64,000 bases of DNA from Anarhynchus alexandrinus. Lineage: Eukaryota; Chordata; Aves; Charadriiformes; Charadriidae. The notes below the pieces were generated by a model that was not told the origin of the DNA, ran no database searches, and was given only the letters and a program-made list of their open reading frames with translations. Positions 27,301 to 42,300 of the stretch are shown piece after piece (positions within the stretch are counted from its first letter, which is position 1; each line of letters starts with the position of its first letter). A program made the position numbers and the translations under genes. The stretch is from positions 18,752-82,751 of the forward strand of contig VUYV01000601.1 in assembly GCA_008711295.1 (NCBI GenBank). The letters are read 5' to 3'.

Positions 27301-30300
27301 GCAAAATTCTCTCTCCTTCACAAACCCACCCTCAGTTTGCATTCACCTGGAGCGAAGCTCAGGTTCCTTTTACCAATATGGGGGAAACAGGTAACGCGAT
27401 TGAAGAAAAAACAGTACGGATATTATGTCCAGTTTAACCGCCAAATTGACGCCAAACTTTCTCTGACCTTTCTCAGTAGGACGCTCAAAGACAAGGCTAG
27501 AGGTATGGGAAGACTTAAGATTTTGTGCTTGCTCTTCAGCCGAGAAGCCAGTCTAATTCTGAAGGAGTTTGAAGACGGATGAACAGAACTCAATCACGTT
27601 GATGCAAGGAAGTGCAATTTTATGATGAAAAGATTTAAGGTTATGGTTGCTTCATAGTTGCCTCCAAGGCCTATTTGTCTCTCCCAAAGGTAGGACTTGC
27701 AGGTTGCAAGGCGGCCCTCAGTAAAATGTATTTTATGGCACTATTGAATTTTGCGGTGTGTAATTAGCTATAAAATCCAGCGCTGCACGGCTCAGCCAGA
27801 CATCTATCCCATCAATTTTGTCACTAATGACAACAACAAAAAGTCAAGAGCAGAAAGATACATTGCTGGCTATTGCTCCAAGTAGCAGTCTGAGCGTGTT
27901 TTATTATTCCCTGCGAAAGGTCACCACTATTTTAAACCCTGGCAAGGCCATTGCGTCATGGACTTTTCACTAATTCCTCTCCCATGGCTTCCTTTGGCCT
28001 TTCCTGGTCCCATGCCTGGCAGGCTGTGAAGGCATAGAAGTCCTTCACCTCCCCTTAGGATGCTCCTTCTGGGGACCCACTGCCCCTGGGAGGTCTGCCA
28101 CGTCTGCTCTCCTGCACTGCACGGGCCTCTCAGTGTGCTTTTGTCTGTCAGAGAGCGCCTGAGGGCACAGGATTTCTGTTTGATAAGGCTAAGCATGCTG
28201 CTGGCACCTCACACCGACTAAATAAATCATCAGGAATGAATAACGCCAAAGATGACTGCACGCTACATTCAAGTTTGTGGACCCAGCTCTCCCTTTCCCT
28301 GTGGGCAGCTCCTGCCTGAAGGATTGGCCTCAGCTCTGCTTTCTCATCACAGCCTGACCTGTCTCACTCAGCTCAGGACTGCTGCTCAGTGGATGATGAT
28401 CCTGATCCTCTCCTCTGAAAGCCCCACAGACCACAACAAAGCTATGAGGCCAAGGTGATGTCTAAATTGAACTCCCTGCCTCTAGGGTCCCGGCTCTCCA
28501 TGCGTCCCAACGGGTGACCTGGGTGCCGAGTCCTGAAGGTCTCCTCTAGCTCATGCGCGCTGGATCCCTCCCTACAGAACCAAAGAGCAGGAGACAGCAG
28601 GAGAAGTAGAGAGGAAAGCTGGACTTCACCCACGTATGCGATGGGGACACATGGAGAAGGCATGTACCAAAGTCGGAGAGCTCCCAAAACCAGCTTTAAA
28701 CTTCGAGGTCATCTTTTCAATTAACAGGCAGGGAAATAACTACGTTAGGGAGACCACTCTATCAAAATGGTCATTCCCAGCGTTGATGCTGCAAGAAAAG
28801 GTAATTCAGTTCCACGGATGCAGATATAATCGGCTTGTCTGAATGTTTTCTACATACATTAGTCTGTGTTCCTGATGTCAGAATGATGGATGAAAACTTT
28901 CTCATGTGGGTGGGCTGCAGTTCTGATAAATAAAGTTTACAGTGGAATTACTGGCAAGATCTATTCATTAAAGTCTCTCTAACCTGCCGGTTTTCACTCT
29001 TGCCATTCCTAATGGCTTCCCAGGAAAAGGTGTTTTCAAAACGCTAAGAATTTTAATGGTAAAAAGATGTTAAACGTTTGGGTTTTTTTCTTTTCTCTCT
29101 CCCTCTCCGTTCCAGTCTATACAGTCATCGCTTTTAATACTGAGTTTTTCAACTTTTAATGTTTTTTTTCTCACCCCCCAAACTCACTCTTCTAACCTGG
29201 GTAGAACCTTTTTTTTCCCCATTTCTACTCGTTATCTATCTGGTGCATACACCCTGTTCTGCAGATTTAGTTCAATCTTTGAATGAGGCACAACAGCACG
29301 GACAATAGCAAGTAGAGGAATCAGCACTCAGTGGTTACTGCTCTGTGCGAGGCTCCGGTCGCTGTGCAGTGCTGCGAGGAGAGCGGGAATACAGAAACCA
29401 TCAGTCAGCGGCGTCAGTTCACACTTACAGCCATGTGCAAAGAGGAGCCGAGGGAAAGCTGAGGTGCTCTGGGCGTCTGTGGGAGAACAGCAACGTTGAA
29501 CATGTGGGTTTCCAAGCTGGTTTGTGGACTGGCAGAGCTGGACACCTGGGAAGGAAAGACCATATGAATGGGTACCCGACAGAGGACATCGCTGCATCTC
29601 TAGACCAGTGTCATACTTCCCCTCTCCTCTCCTCCTGGTCTGGGAAGGCAAAGACACACCTTTCCAGCAGATACCAACCCAAAGCATACACGCACGGTAG
29701 TTGATGGGAACTAAGGCCTTTAAATAGTAACAAGTTTCTCCATTATTGCCTTTACAATCGAGAAATGGTTTACTTATTCATTAACATTTAGAAAGGTATC
29801 TGTTTGCAAATTCCCTACCTGCTGTTCATTCCCGCTTCCCCCAGTCACTGCCGTAGTTTTGCTGAATTTTACTCCAACTGTCTGTACAGCGTAGCGGAAC
29901 TTTTCATCACAGGAACAGAAAAAATAATGGGTTTTTAAACCTTCCTCCCACCCTCAAAATGACCACCAGTTGTGCTGACAAGGTGAAAATAACTGGTCTT
30001 TTAATAATGGCACTGCCTTGGCAGTGACTCCCTGTGATTCCAACATCTTCCAAGACGGGCTGCGCTCGTGTTTCACAGAGACCCATACACCGCTATAACA
30101 CCGAAGTAAAGTCAACGGTATCTAACTCGTAACACCAAACCTGCAGTAATGACATATAAAGCAAATAATATGAAATTTGTAAAAATTCCAAGGACCAAAA
30201 CCATGCCCTCGAGATAAGCCTGCAAATGTTCGCAGTAGTCCTGAGATAAGGCAAGCACCCAAAGAAATACACTCCCCTTCCTTGTTAGACTCAGTTAGGG

Positions 30301-33300
30301 CTTTATCTTTCAGTAAGGATGGGAGTCTGCACTTGAATTCAATAGAGCACTCTGAGCAAGAACGAACTTCAGCAGAAGCTTCATTTCAGGAAAACGCATA
30401 AAAATGCACGCTCTGCTGAAATGAATGACATTATTTTAGCCATTTTAGCCATTAGGACCTGTTCTGAGTAGCTATCATCTGAGTAGCAACTGCCCAAATA
30501 CTGATGAAAACAACATGTTGGCCCTTTCTGAGATGCCCCAGTCCACAGTTCCAGACTCAGACAGATGTGTTACGGTCTCCTGATGTGACCCAGGCAATCG
30601 CGGCTTCCTTTCTCAATAGGGCTCTCCATACAATTATCGCTACCACTCCAAGACACTAAAACCACACATTTAACTCATGCAAAATGCATACTCTATAAGA
30701 GGAATGTAGCAATTAAGCTAAAGATTAGCTTGTTCAACATTGACACTCACAAATTCCTCATTATCGCTTATGTTAATTACTTTAGAAATTACCTTAATTG
30801 CCTCTCCAGTGCTACAGTAATAGCTTCTGACTTGTAAACCAGATGTAACAAATACTGCCTGCAAGTGTTCACGTATTATGGGAGGCTGTTAAACCTTCCA
30901 AGCAAACAGCAAGGACCTGTCTGAGGGATTTTATGGCCGTTAAACCTGCGGGGAGGTGGGATTTATTTTAGTATTGCACCTGCTGGGGAGTATTTGTACC
31001 TTTTTGCCCGTTTGCAAGAAGTACTCTATAGCAAAAAATTGAATTATTACCTTAGGGACTGCAGAAAGTAGGAGGGTCGCTTGGTTTTGGGGCTTGCAAA
31101 ACAAACAATTTAAAAAATGGCACTCGGAACACTTTGCACTTGGAGTAAATATTACAGGTTTTATGAGAGGGCAATGTGTTTGGCGTGCAGCACCAAGGGG
31201 TCAAACCTGCTGTCTGAACTGCAAATGGGGCACCAAAATGGCCAGGATATGAGCCACTTGTACTACCCCTTGCACAGGGAAGTCCTTTCACAGAGGTCTG
31301 GATCGCAGGGACGCCTTAGGAAAGTGTGGGCCAGAGAACCTCTGTACGCGTCTCCTCATGCAGATTCAGCCGGAGGATCTCCAGCACAGCCAAACGCGTG
31401 GCTATGTGGACCCACCTCCCCACTCTTCCCTTGTCCCCTGGGACCAGCATCATCTCAAAGAAGGGGGGGGGAAAGGAGGCAGCAGATTACCAGAAGGGTG
31501 GGAGTTACCCTCTCTCTTACCTGCTCTGTTATGTCTTCTAAGGATTGTCAGGCAAAAAAAACATTTCCTCTTCCTATTTCTTCCCCAAAAGCAACCCCAA
31601 GCACATCAGTAGGGTGTCCCCAGTGGACAATCTTACCCCACAGGCAAGAGGCCAGTGGAGAAGGGATCACTGTCAGAGCAAGAATCAGTCTCTGGACACA
31701 CTGTGTCATGCTGATGGGATGTTACAAGCCTGCTAGTTTCATCCTGTGGAGTTATAAGTGAAGATCTGTCTGCGCATTCGCTCTGGGGACTCGATCTCAG
31801 AGAGCTTTCCTGCTTAGACAAGCTAGCAGGGACTAAGACAACGTCATTGCTTTTCTACAAAACCCCTTCCTCTCTGAGATGGAATCGTTCTACAGAAAAT
31901 CAGGCCAGCTCTTAGTTTAATAGCTTAAATGTTAGATGCTACTTGAAAGACAATTTTCTCCGGATTTGCAATATGGCCTGTGATTTGACCTCCAGAAGGT
32001 TAATGTCATCGCATGTGGCTCAACTCTATGGGTAGGTGGCTGGCTGGCTCCACTGCCACAGATCAAAACCTGGGGATCCACATGCAGCAGAAGCTCTCTT
32101 GTGCATGAGTAAGAGTTTCCCACGAATACAACGGTGGGTTGCATCCACCTTGACACATAAGCACATGCATATTCATCTACAGGCATGCAACACGTGCCTA
32201 TATACACATAAGTCTGTATGTAAATACAAATATATATTTACACACATATTTCCATATGCATGNAGGTGTCACATATCTAACTGGAACCAAAAGCCACACA
32301 GTTTGTGTTATCAGCACTGCTATATACAGCTCTGTCTAAAAAGGGCAGGCTTAAAATTAACAGTTGGTGTCCCTCTCATACAGCCACTTTGGGAAGGGAA
32401 GGGAGGAGCACCTCTATATGCTTGCAAAATTCTCTCTCCTTCACAAACCCACCCTCAGTTTGCATTCACCTGGAGCGAAGCTCAGGTTCCTTTTACCAAT
32501 ATGGGGGAAACAGGTAACGCGATTGAAGAAAAAACAGTACGGATATTATGTCCAGTTTAACCGCCAAATTGACGCCAAACTTTCTCTGACCTTTCTCAGT
32601 AGGACGCTCAAAGACAAGGCTAGAGGTATGGGAAGACTTAAGATTTTGTGCTTGCTCTTCAGCCGAGAAGCCAGTCTAATTCTGAAGGAGTTTGAAGACG
32701 GATGAACAGAACTCAATCATGTTGATGCAAGGAAGTGCAATTTTATGATGAAAAGATTTAAGGTTATGGTTGCTTCATAGTTGCCTCCAAGGCCTATTTG
32801 TCTCTCCCAAAGGTAGGACTTGCAGGTTGCAAGGCGGCCCTCAGTAAAATGTATTTTATGGCACTATTGAATTTTGCGGTGTGTAATTAGCTATAAAATC
32901 CAGCGCTGCACGGCTCAGCCAGACATCTATCCCATCAATTTTGTCACTAATGACAACAACAAAAAGTCAAGAGCAGAAAGATACATTGCTGGCTATTGCT
33001 CCAAGTAGCAGTCTGAGCGTGTTTTATTATTCCCTGCGAAAGGTCACCACTATTTTAAACCCTGGCAAGGCCATTGCGTCATGGACTTTTCACTAATCCC
33101 TCTCCCATGGCTTCCTTTGGCCTTTCCTGGTCCCATGCCTGGCAGGCTGTGAAGGCATAGAAGTCCTTCACCTCCCCTTAGGATGCTCCTTCTGGGGACC
33201 CACTGCCCCTGGGAGGTCTGCCACGTCTGCTCTCCTGCACTGCACGGGCCTCTCAGTGTGCTTTTGTCTGTCAGAGAGCGCCTGAGGGCACAGGATTTCT

Positions 33301-36300
33301 GTTTGATAAGGCTAAGCATGCTGCTGGCACCTCACACCGACTAAATAAATCATCAGGAATGAATAACGCCAAAGATGACTGCACGCTACATTCAAGTTTG
33401 TGGACCCAGCTCTCCCTTTCCCTGTGGGCAGCTCCTGCCTGAAGGATTGGCCTCAGCTCTGCTTTCTCATCACAGCCTGACCTGTCTCACTCAGCTCAGG
33501 ACTGCTGCTCAGTGGATGATGATCCTGATCCTCTCCTCTGAAAGCCCCACAGACCACAACAAAGCTATGAGGCCAAGGTGATGTCTAAATTGAACTCCCT
33601 GCCTCTAGGGTCCCAGCTCTCCATGCGTCCCAACGGGTGACCTGGGTGCCGAGTCCTGAAGGTCTCCTCTAGCTCATGCGCGCTGGATCCCTCCCTACAG
33701 AACCAAAGAGCAGGAGACAGCAGGAGAAGTAGAGAGGAAAGCTGGACTTCACCCACGTATGCGATGGGGACACATGGAGAAGGCATGTACCAAAGTCGGA
33801 GAGCTCCCAAAACCAGCTTTAAACTTCGAGGTCATCTTTTCAATTAACAGGCAGGGAAATAACTACGTTAGGGAGACCACTCTATCAAAATGGTCATTCC
33901 CAGCGTTGATGCTGCAAGAAAAGGTAATTCAGTTCCACGGATGCAGATATAATCGGCTTGTCTGAATGTTTTCTACATACATTAGTCTGTGTTCCTGATG
34001 TCAGAATGATGGATGAAAACTTTCTCATGTGGGTGGGCTACAGTTCTGATAAATAAAGTTTACAGTGGAATTACTGGCAAGATCTATTCATTAAAGTCTC
34101 TCTAACCTGCCGGTTTTCACTCTTGCCATTCCTAATGGCTTCCCAGGAAAAGGTGTTTTCAAAACGCTAAGAATTTTAATGGTAAAAAGATGTTAAACGT
34201 TTGGGTTTTTTTCTTTTCTCTCTCCCTCTCCGTTCCAGTCTATACAGTCATCGCTTTTAATACTGAGTTTTTCAACTTTTAATGTTTTTTTTCTCACCCC
34301 CCAAACTCACTCTTCTAACCTGGGTAGAACCTTTTTTTTCCCCATTTCTACTCGTTATCTATCTGGTGCATACACCCTGTTCTGCAGATTTAGTTCAATC
34401 TTTGAATGAGGCACAACAGCACGGACAATAGCAAGTAGAGGAATCAGCACTCAGTGGTTACTGCTCCGTGCGAGGCTCCGGTCGCTGTGCAGTGCTGCGA
34501 GGAGAGCGGGAATACAGAAACCATCAGTCAGCGGCGTCAGTTCACACTTACAGCCATGTGCAAAGAGGAGCCGAGGGAAAGCTGAGGTGCTCTGGGCGTC
34601 TGTGGGAGAACAGCAACGTTGAACATGTGGGTTTCCAAGCTGGTTTGTGGACTGGCAGAGCTGGACACCTGGGAAGGAAAGACCATATGAATGGGTACCC
34701 GACAGAGGACATCGCTGCATCTCTAGACCAGTGTCATACTTCCCCTCTCCTCTCCTCCTGGTCTGGGAAGGCAAAGACACACCTTTCCAGCAGATACCAA
34801 CCCAAAGCATACACGCACGGTAGTTGATGGGAACTAAGGCCTTTAAATAGTAACAAGTTTCTCCATTATTGCCTTTACAATCGAGAAATGGTTTACTTAT
34901 TCATTAACATTTAGAAAGGTATCTGTTTGCAAATTCCCTACCTGCTGTTCATTCCCGCTTCCCCCAGTCACTGCCGTAGTTTTGCTGAATTTTACTCCAA
35001 CTGTCTGTACAGCGTAGCGGAACTTTTCATCACAGGAACAGAAAAAATAATGGGTTTTTAAACCTTCCTCCCACCCTCAAAATGACCACCAGTTGTGCTG
35101 ACAAGGTGAAAATAACTGGTCTTTTAATAATGGCACTGCCTTGGCAGTGACTCCCTGTGATTCCAACATCTTCCAAGACGGGCTGCGCTCGTGTTTCACA
35201 GAGACCCATACAAATTTTCCATACACCGCTATAACACCGAAGTAAAGTCAACGGTATCTAACTCGTAACACCAAACCTGCAGTAATGACATATAAAGCAA
35301 ATAATATGAAATTTGTAAAAATTCCAAGGACCAAAACCATGCCCTCGAGATAAGCCTGCAAATGTTCGCAGTAGTCCTGAGATAAGGCAAGCACCCAAAG
35401 AAATACACTCCCCTTCCTTGTTAGACTCAGTTAGGGCTTTATCTTTCAGTAAGGATGGGAGTCTGCACTTGAATTCAATAGAGCACTCTGAGCAAGAACG
35501 AACTTCAGCAGAAGCTTCATTTCAGGAAAACGCATAAAAATGCACGCTCTGCTGAAATGAATGACATTATTTTAGCCATTTTAGCCATTAGGACCTGTTC
35601 TGAGTAGCTATCATCTGAGTAGCAACTGCCCAAATACTGATGAAAACAACATGTTGGCCCTTTCTGAGATGCCCCAGTCCACAGTTCCAGACTCAGACAG
35701 ATGTGTTACGGTCTCCTGATGTGACCCAGGCAATCGCGGCTTCCTTTCTCAATAGGGCTCTCCATACAATTATCGCTACCACTCCAAGACACTAAAACCA
35801 CACATTTAACTCATGCAAAATGCATACTCTATAAGAGGAATGTAGCAATTAAGCTAAAGATTAGCTTGTTCAACATTGACACTCACAAATTCCTCATTAT
35901 CGCTTATGTTAATTACTTTAGAAATTACCTTAATTGCCTCTCCAGTGCTACAGTAATAGCTTCTGACTTGTAAACCAGATGTAACAAATACTGCCTGCAA
36001 GTGTTCACGTATTATGGGAGGCTGTTAAACCTTCCAAGCAAACAGCAAGGACCTGTCTGAGGGATTTTATGGCCGTTAAACCTGCGGGGAGGTGGGATTT
36101 ATTTTAGTATTGCACCTGCTGGGGAGTATTTGTACCTTTTTGCCCGTTTGCAAGAAGTACTCTATAGCAAAAAATTGAATTATTACCTTAGGGACTGCAG
36201 AAAGTAGGAGGGTCGCTTGGTTTTGGGGCTTGCAAAACAAACAATTTAAAAAATGGCACTCGGAACACTTTGCACTTGGAGTAAATGTTACAGGTTTTAT

Positions 36301-39300
36301 GAGAGGGCAATGTGTTTGGCGTGCAGCACCAAGGGGTCAAACCTGCTGTCTGAACTGCAAACGGGGCACCAAAATGGCCAGGATATGAGCTACAGTACTA
36401 CCCCTTGCACGGGGAAGTCCTTTCACAGAGGTCTGGATCGCAGGGACGCCTTAGGAAAGTGTGGGCCAGAGAACCTCTGTACGCGTCTCCTCATGCAGAT
36501 TCAGCCGGAGGATCTCCAGCACAGCCAAACGCGTGGCTATGTGGACCCACCTCCCCACTCTTCCCTTGTCCCCTGGGACCAGCATCATCTCAAAGAAGGG
36601 TGGGGGAAAGGAGGCAGCAGATTACAAGAAGGGTGTGAGTTACCCTCTCTCTTACCTGTTCTGTTATGTCTCCTAAGGATTGTCAGGCAAAAAAAACCCC
36701 ATTTCCTGTTCCTATTTCTTCCCCAAAAGCAACCCCAAGCACATCAGTAGGGTGTCCCCAGTGGACAATCTTACCCCACAGGCAAGAGGCCAGTGGAGAA
36801 GGGATCACTGTCAGAGCAAGAATCAGTCTCTGGACACACTGTGTCATGCTGATGGGATGTTACAAGCCTGCTAGTTTCATCCCGTGGAGTTATAAGTGAA
36901 GATCTGTCTGCGCATTTGCTCTGGGGACTCGATCTCAGAGAGCTTTCCTGCTTAGACAAGCTAGCAGGGACTAAGACAACGTCATTGCTTTTCTACAAAA
37001 CCCCTTCCTCTCTGAGATGGAATCGTTCTACAGAACATCAGGCCAGCTCTTAGTTTAATAGCTTAAATGTTAGATGCTACTTGAAAGACAATTTTCTCCG
37101 GATTTGCAATATGGCCTGTGATTTGACCTCCAGAAGGTTAATGTCATCGCATGTGGCTCAACTCTATGGGTAGGTGGCTGGCTGGCTCCACTGCCACAGA
37201 TCAAAACCTGGGGATCCACATGCAGCAGAAGCTCTCTTGTGCATGAGTCAGAGTTTGCCACGAATACAACGGTGGGTTGCATCCACCTTGACACATAAGC
37301 ACATGCATATTCATCTACAGGCATGCAACACGTGCCTATATACACATAAGTCTGTATGTAAATACAAATATATATTTACACACATATTTCCATATGCATG
37401 CATGTATTCAGGTATATGTATCTATTAAAACTTTGGGTCATAAGATACAGGGAACAGCAGATTGAGTAATCTCAGAGAAAAATGCCAACAGAACTGCTGT
37501 GTGATCCCTCCCGTGAATATGAGGAGGAGTACCTGGAATTGGAAGGAGTCACTCTCTACTTCAGATCCAGAGTGCCTGTACCACACAATGCCTTCATTGA
37601 TGTCCTGCTGGGTAAAAGAGGTTGTAGGTGAGGCTGCTCTTCCATCAGGCAAAAGCTGCCACGAGTCTGCTGGGCCATCTGCCGGCATTGGGACCAGAAG
37701 CACCACTTCACCTGGGAAAAGCAAAGATGAACAGCCAGGGCACACCTTGTGAGAAAACAAGGAGGAATAGATGCCTTTTCACCAACTAATGAACATCCAA
37801 GACAAATGGCCATCCAGTCTTAGGTTTTTTTCCATCTAGTGTGACTAACAGAAATAGCAGTAGAGCTCCTAAAAACCACTAATGGACCTTACAACATCAC
37901 ACTGACATAGGGAAATTTTATCTCCTGTTTTGGCAAAGGGCAGATCAACTAACTGGTGCAAGCACACAGAAGAAATACACAGTCAAGCAAAGAACAGGAT
38001 CTGCAACTTTAAACTCCCAAAAGGTCGTTCTGCCTGCTGACCAGCCCGTTGCAACCTTGAAATGTGCCCGTTTCATAAAATGAGCAGGAAAAAAAGATGT
38101 AAGACATGTCTCATTTTCTGGAGCTCCTGCGAAGGGACAAGAGAGAAGCGACACAATCAGGGTTAAAAAGCATTGCAGCAGACTATCCATCTTCCCCTCA
38201 AGGGTACAACGTAAGTATCAGAATACAGCATACTAATTTTTTCAAGGTCAGCTCTTTTCTAGCTCTTTTGGGTACTTATTATGCCAAAAAGTATACTCAA
38301 CCGACTTCTCTGAACAAAAATCTTCGGCTGAAAAAGAGCTCTTGAACAGATACAGTAAAGGACCTCTGTATCATAGGCCGTATAGAAAGTCTGGTTTGTA
38401 GCTCTTACTCCAAAGAGTATGTAGCTTTTCTATCTCTAACATACGGCTTATTTCTGATTTTTGCGTTAGAAATATGTTCTCAGCTGGGCTGAAACATCAT
38501 TGCCTTCATTGCAGATATGAGAGAGATGAGCAGGACGGGGACATGTCCCACTGGTTATCAGCTTTCCCCACAGACGCCTGCAAGGGTTGGATTTTGATGT
38601 CACTACTCATGTTCAACACACTTGAATCATTCTAATGAAATTACTCAGAGCACCAAGTGCTACCCACCAAGAGAAGGGTATCAAAACGTTGGTCAGCAAT
38701 TTCATTGATGTGAGCATTTTTCCTAACCAAGCACATAAACGAAATTAAAACCTGACAAAGAGCTATAGTATTGAAATAAATGGCATATTTTTCTATTTTA
38801 CAATGTTTTGGAGTTAACACATAATCTGTGAAAAAAATTATACCTTTCCCCTATCTTTACTATTCTTGACTACATATAATTTAGCTGCTCTTTAAATAAC
38901 TTGTTCATTGTACATTGTGCTTTTCTATTAGTCTTTGAAAGCATCCCTCATGGCTACCAATTCAGAAGCCACATATATTATAAATCACTTCAACTCTCCT
39001 TACAGCATTAATCATTCTGTTATGCAAAATACCCATCAGAAGCTCTCCCAGTTCATTTCCCAAAACCACCCTCAAACAGTTGGAGTAATAAAAAAATAAT
39101 TCAGCAAGCTGAAATATCACACTTCCATTTTATCATCAAACTCTATGCTAATATTCCCTTATCAGTGCCCTAATTACGTTCCCAATCTTACGCTTTTGCT
39201 CATGGCAGTTCCCCACCTTAATCTTCTGTGTGATTTCTAAAGATGCTAATCACATACCCAAAGGAGTTAGGACCTGCAAGTTGTTTATCCCTCCCAAAGT

Positions 39301-42300
39301 AAGAGAAGAAACAATTAGAAGGCACAGCTGCTTTAAGCAAGATGCATGTCTACGTGTCTTCTTATAAATTAATATTTAACATGATCAGAAGGAAGAACTC
39401 TGTGATGTTTACTTACATAGTTTATGACTACCACTTCATTTGAAACATATTTTTTAAAAGCAGAAAAGCACCTGTTGATCAGTTGAATGTACAACTTGTT
39501 CACACTCGGGCAATTTATTGAAATATATGGAGACTATACAGCTGCAATTTCCTGAGCTGTCCAGAGGATTCATTTTAAGAAGAGTGGACACTTGCATCGC
39601 TTTTCATTGCCTTTAGAAATTTCATCCTCTAAGAATGTATGTCCCACAGAGCAGCTTAGGGCATAACAATACCCTACACGTATAGAAGCGAATATTTTTG
39701 CCACGTAACAGAGCTGTGTTGAGGCATCCTGTATGCCGGGAGGAGGGTCAGGTAAAAGATTGGTCTGATTTCTAGGGATAAAACAGGAGGTCCAGCATAA
39801 AGAGGTCCTTAGAAAGATGAACTGCTCCCCGGTACCCAATTGCACAGAACCAAATCAAGCCCTGCAGAAGGAGGGGGTCTGGACAGAGATCCTCCTTCCC
39901 GAATTACATCCCTTTTGTTTGGTTTCAGAGTCACGAAACAACGAGCAAGAAGCCTTCTTGGTCCGTGCACTTATGCTACAGAGATGCAGTAGATAATTCT
40001 AAAGTGGTTTTCTTTACTTTCTAAAAATCAAATGATCTGTTTTCTACAGGTATGAATAGCTTTTCCATTACTCAAACACTAAGATAGGCAGATAAGCCCG
40101 CTTTGATTAAAGACACATTTTCTACATTTCTCTGTCTTATTTTTTCCCTCCCTTTCCGTGAAATAGTATTTTAGATAAAATGTTGCAAGTTCATTGATTT
40201 CTACTGCTTATTCCTCACCTGCAGCTACAAAGCCATTTGTGTTACTGCAATTAATTACAGTAGAGATAATTACGGTGATACAAATACAGGATTATAAATT
40301 TCGGTTAGGGTTAGGCAGCAGGAGACAAGCTCCTCAGGGAAAAATTCTTGTTTTCATGTAAATGCTTATTAAAAATGAGAAGACACTCCTTCATTTGCAG
40401 AAAACTAAAGGGGGAATACAAATTAATTACTTCTCTTCTAAATTGCAAAAATAACGTAATCTATGTTTCCATGAGGTTTTGGCAGCTGTTATGGAAACCA
40501 GCCTCTCCTTACAGCAAAAGGCAAAAAAACAGCACTGATGTTGCTAAAGGGATCCTCTAATTTTATCCGGCTCAGACAATCGAAAGGAATGATATCATTT
40601 CATAGAAGTGCAAAATATACTATTTGAAGACATGGTTCTAGTGAAGAAAAAGGTGATGCTGAGTAGGAAAATAACCTATATCTTTTCTGTCCATATTTCC
40701 TTTCCCTCCACATATGATGTCCTCTCTTTTCCACCCAGTTTCTCTGTTTGTACCTCAGCCACAAATCCCAGTACCTTCCACCCTCCTCCTTGGCATGGGT
40801 TGCTTGTGAAAGCCGTTACTCTGAGAGATGAGATCAGAGCCTCTCGAAAGGAATTTGGAGACAAGAATTACATATGGATGCAAATGTCACCAATTCCTGT
40901 TTGAGTCAATAACGCCTTCCATTAGTAGAAATTAAATCAAATGTCATGGAATTTAGGGAGTTCTCCAGTTCCTCACGGTAAACTTTTGCTCAGCAGTTTC
41001 TAGAGGCAGATATTACTCTATGCTGCTCTTAAACCAGACATTCATTGTAGAATATTATCTTTTGGCAGTAAGTAAGAATCTGCTCTCACAAGGCTGTAAA
41101 TCCACCAGAATTTAGCTACCACTAAGGAAACACAGTTGCAGAAGTTCAGATTACTAGGCAGGACGACAGCGCTTCATTACTTTGCGTGCCCATTCGACCT
41201 GGAAAAAGATGAGGGCAAAGTACCATGGAAGAATCATAAACCCATAGGTCTGTGAAGAACACCCTTTTCACCAGAAGTAACCAGAACCTTGCACTTTTAT
41301 TTAATGGATGGACACCATGGGGCATGCAGGGTGAAAAGCAACGCCTTACAGCTGCTTTTGGACAACAAGATATCCAAAGATATTTACCATGTCTCGGCTG
41401 GTCCTTGATGATGGTGTAGGTTATCTCGGAGTCACGGGCACCAGGTAGCTCAGCGTGCAAAATTGTCTTGGAGATCTGTAGCATGCCTCCCTGGGGCACC
41501 CAGACCAGGGAATTTGTCACCAGCTGAGGGCTTCTGTCATTCTGCACGCAGGAGGACAGCAGAAAAAGGCTTAACTGAATATCAGCAACACTGCACTGAT
41601 GGAAACAGATTTTCAAGTGAAAAGGATCAAGCAGAGTATTTTGGAGTTTCTTATGCATTCAACGCCGGTTGTCTGCTTCAAGAAATGGTTGTGCATCCTT
41701 CACCTTTATCCCTCGGACGCAATTCTCACCCTGCAGAACTGACCTTGTCCTCCAATGTTTCTAATTTCCTATTGCTGACCCGAAACCTTCTTGACCTCTC
41801 CCTCCATAATTTTGTCTTTTAGCACCATACTCATTCTCCCTCCACTTGACTTTTGACATGTCTTGACAGAATTGATCTCCACGGCACAGTGGAAAATTCA
41901 CTGCTATCAACATCTGAAAAAAAGTATCCAGTCTACTACACTAGTTTGATCAGATCCACATTTTCTCTCACGTCTCTTAATTTCCATTCTAAAAATACAC
42001 ACTATTCAAGGGTACTTACAGAACAACAGCTTCTTACCCATTCAAAACTATGCGGCACCTGCACTATCTTTACACACATCTGTAACTGTTCTCACCTCTT
42101 CATGAGCAAACCCAGGTTCAAGACCAACCTCATGCTTTGCTACAAGTTGGGGGAAAATTGAACTTAAGGGTTTGCAAATACTAATGATGAATTTCGGCAG
42201 AAACGTAAACTATGACAGTTTTCCATCCTTTGCTTGAACAGAAGCAGTTTAACATTCACGGGACTGACACCCGTGGTCAAGTCATCTCTTCACCACTTTT

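Noticed and set aside
29328..29704. 119-codon frames on both strands around exon 12
   Set aside because: The real coding content is the 117-base exon in a different minus frame, supported by splice sites and the [12 protein letters not shown] strand.
31117..31761. 214-codon plus-strand frame, with similar frames in the duplicate at 36253-36750
   Set aside because: The two copies differ by frame-changing indels, and the protein has no recognisable feature. Intronic chance frame.
32036..32560. 174-codon frame running through the n at 32263
   Set aside because: It crosses an assembly gap between overlapping contigs, so the frame does not exist in the genome.
40303..40316. Two TTAGGG-like units (GGTTAGGGTTAGG), possible interstitial telomere repeat
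   Set aside because: Only about two units. Chance occurrence is adequate.
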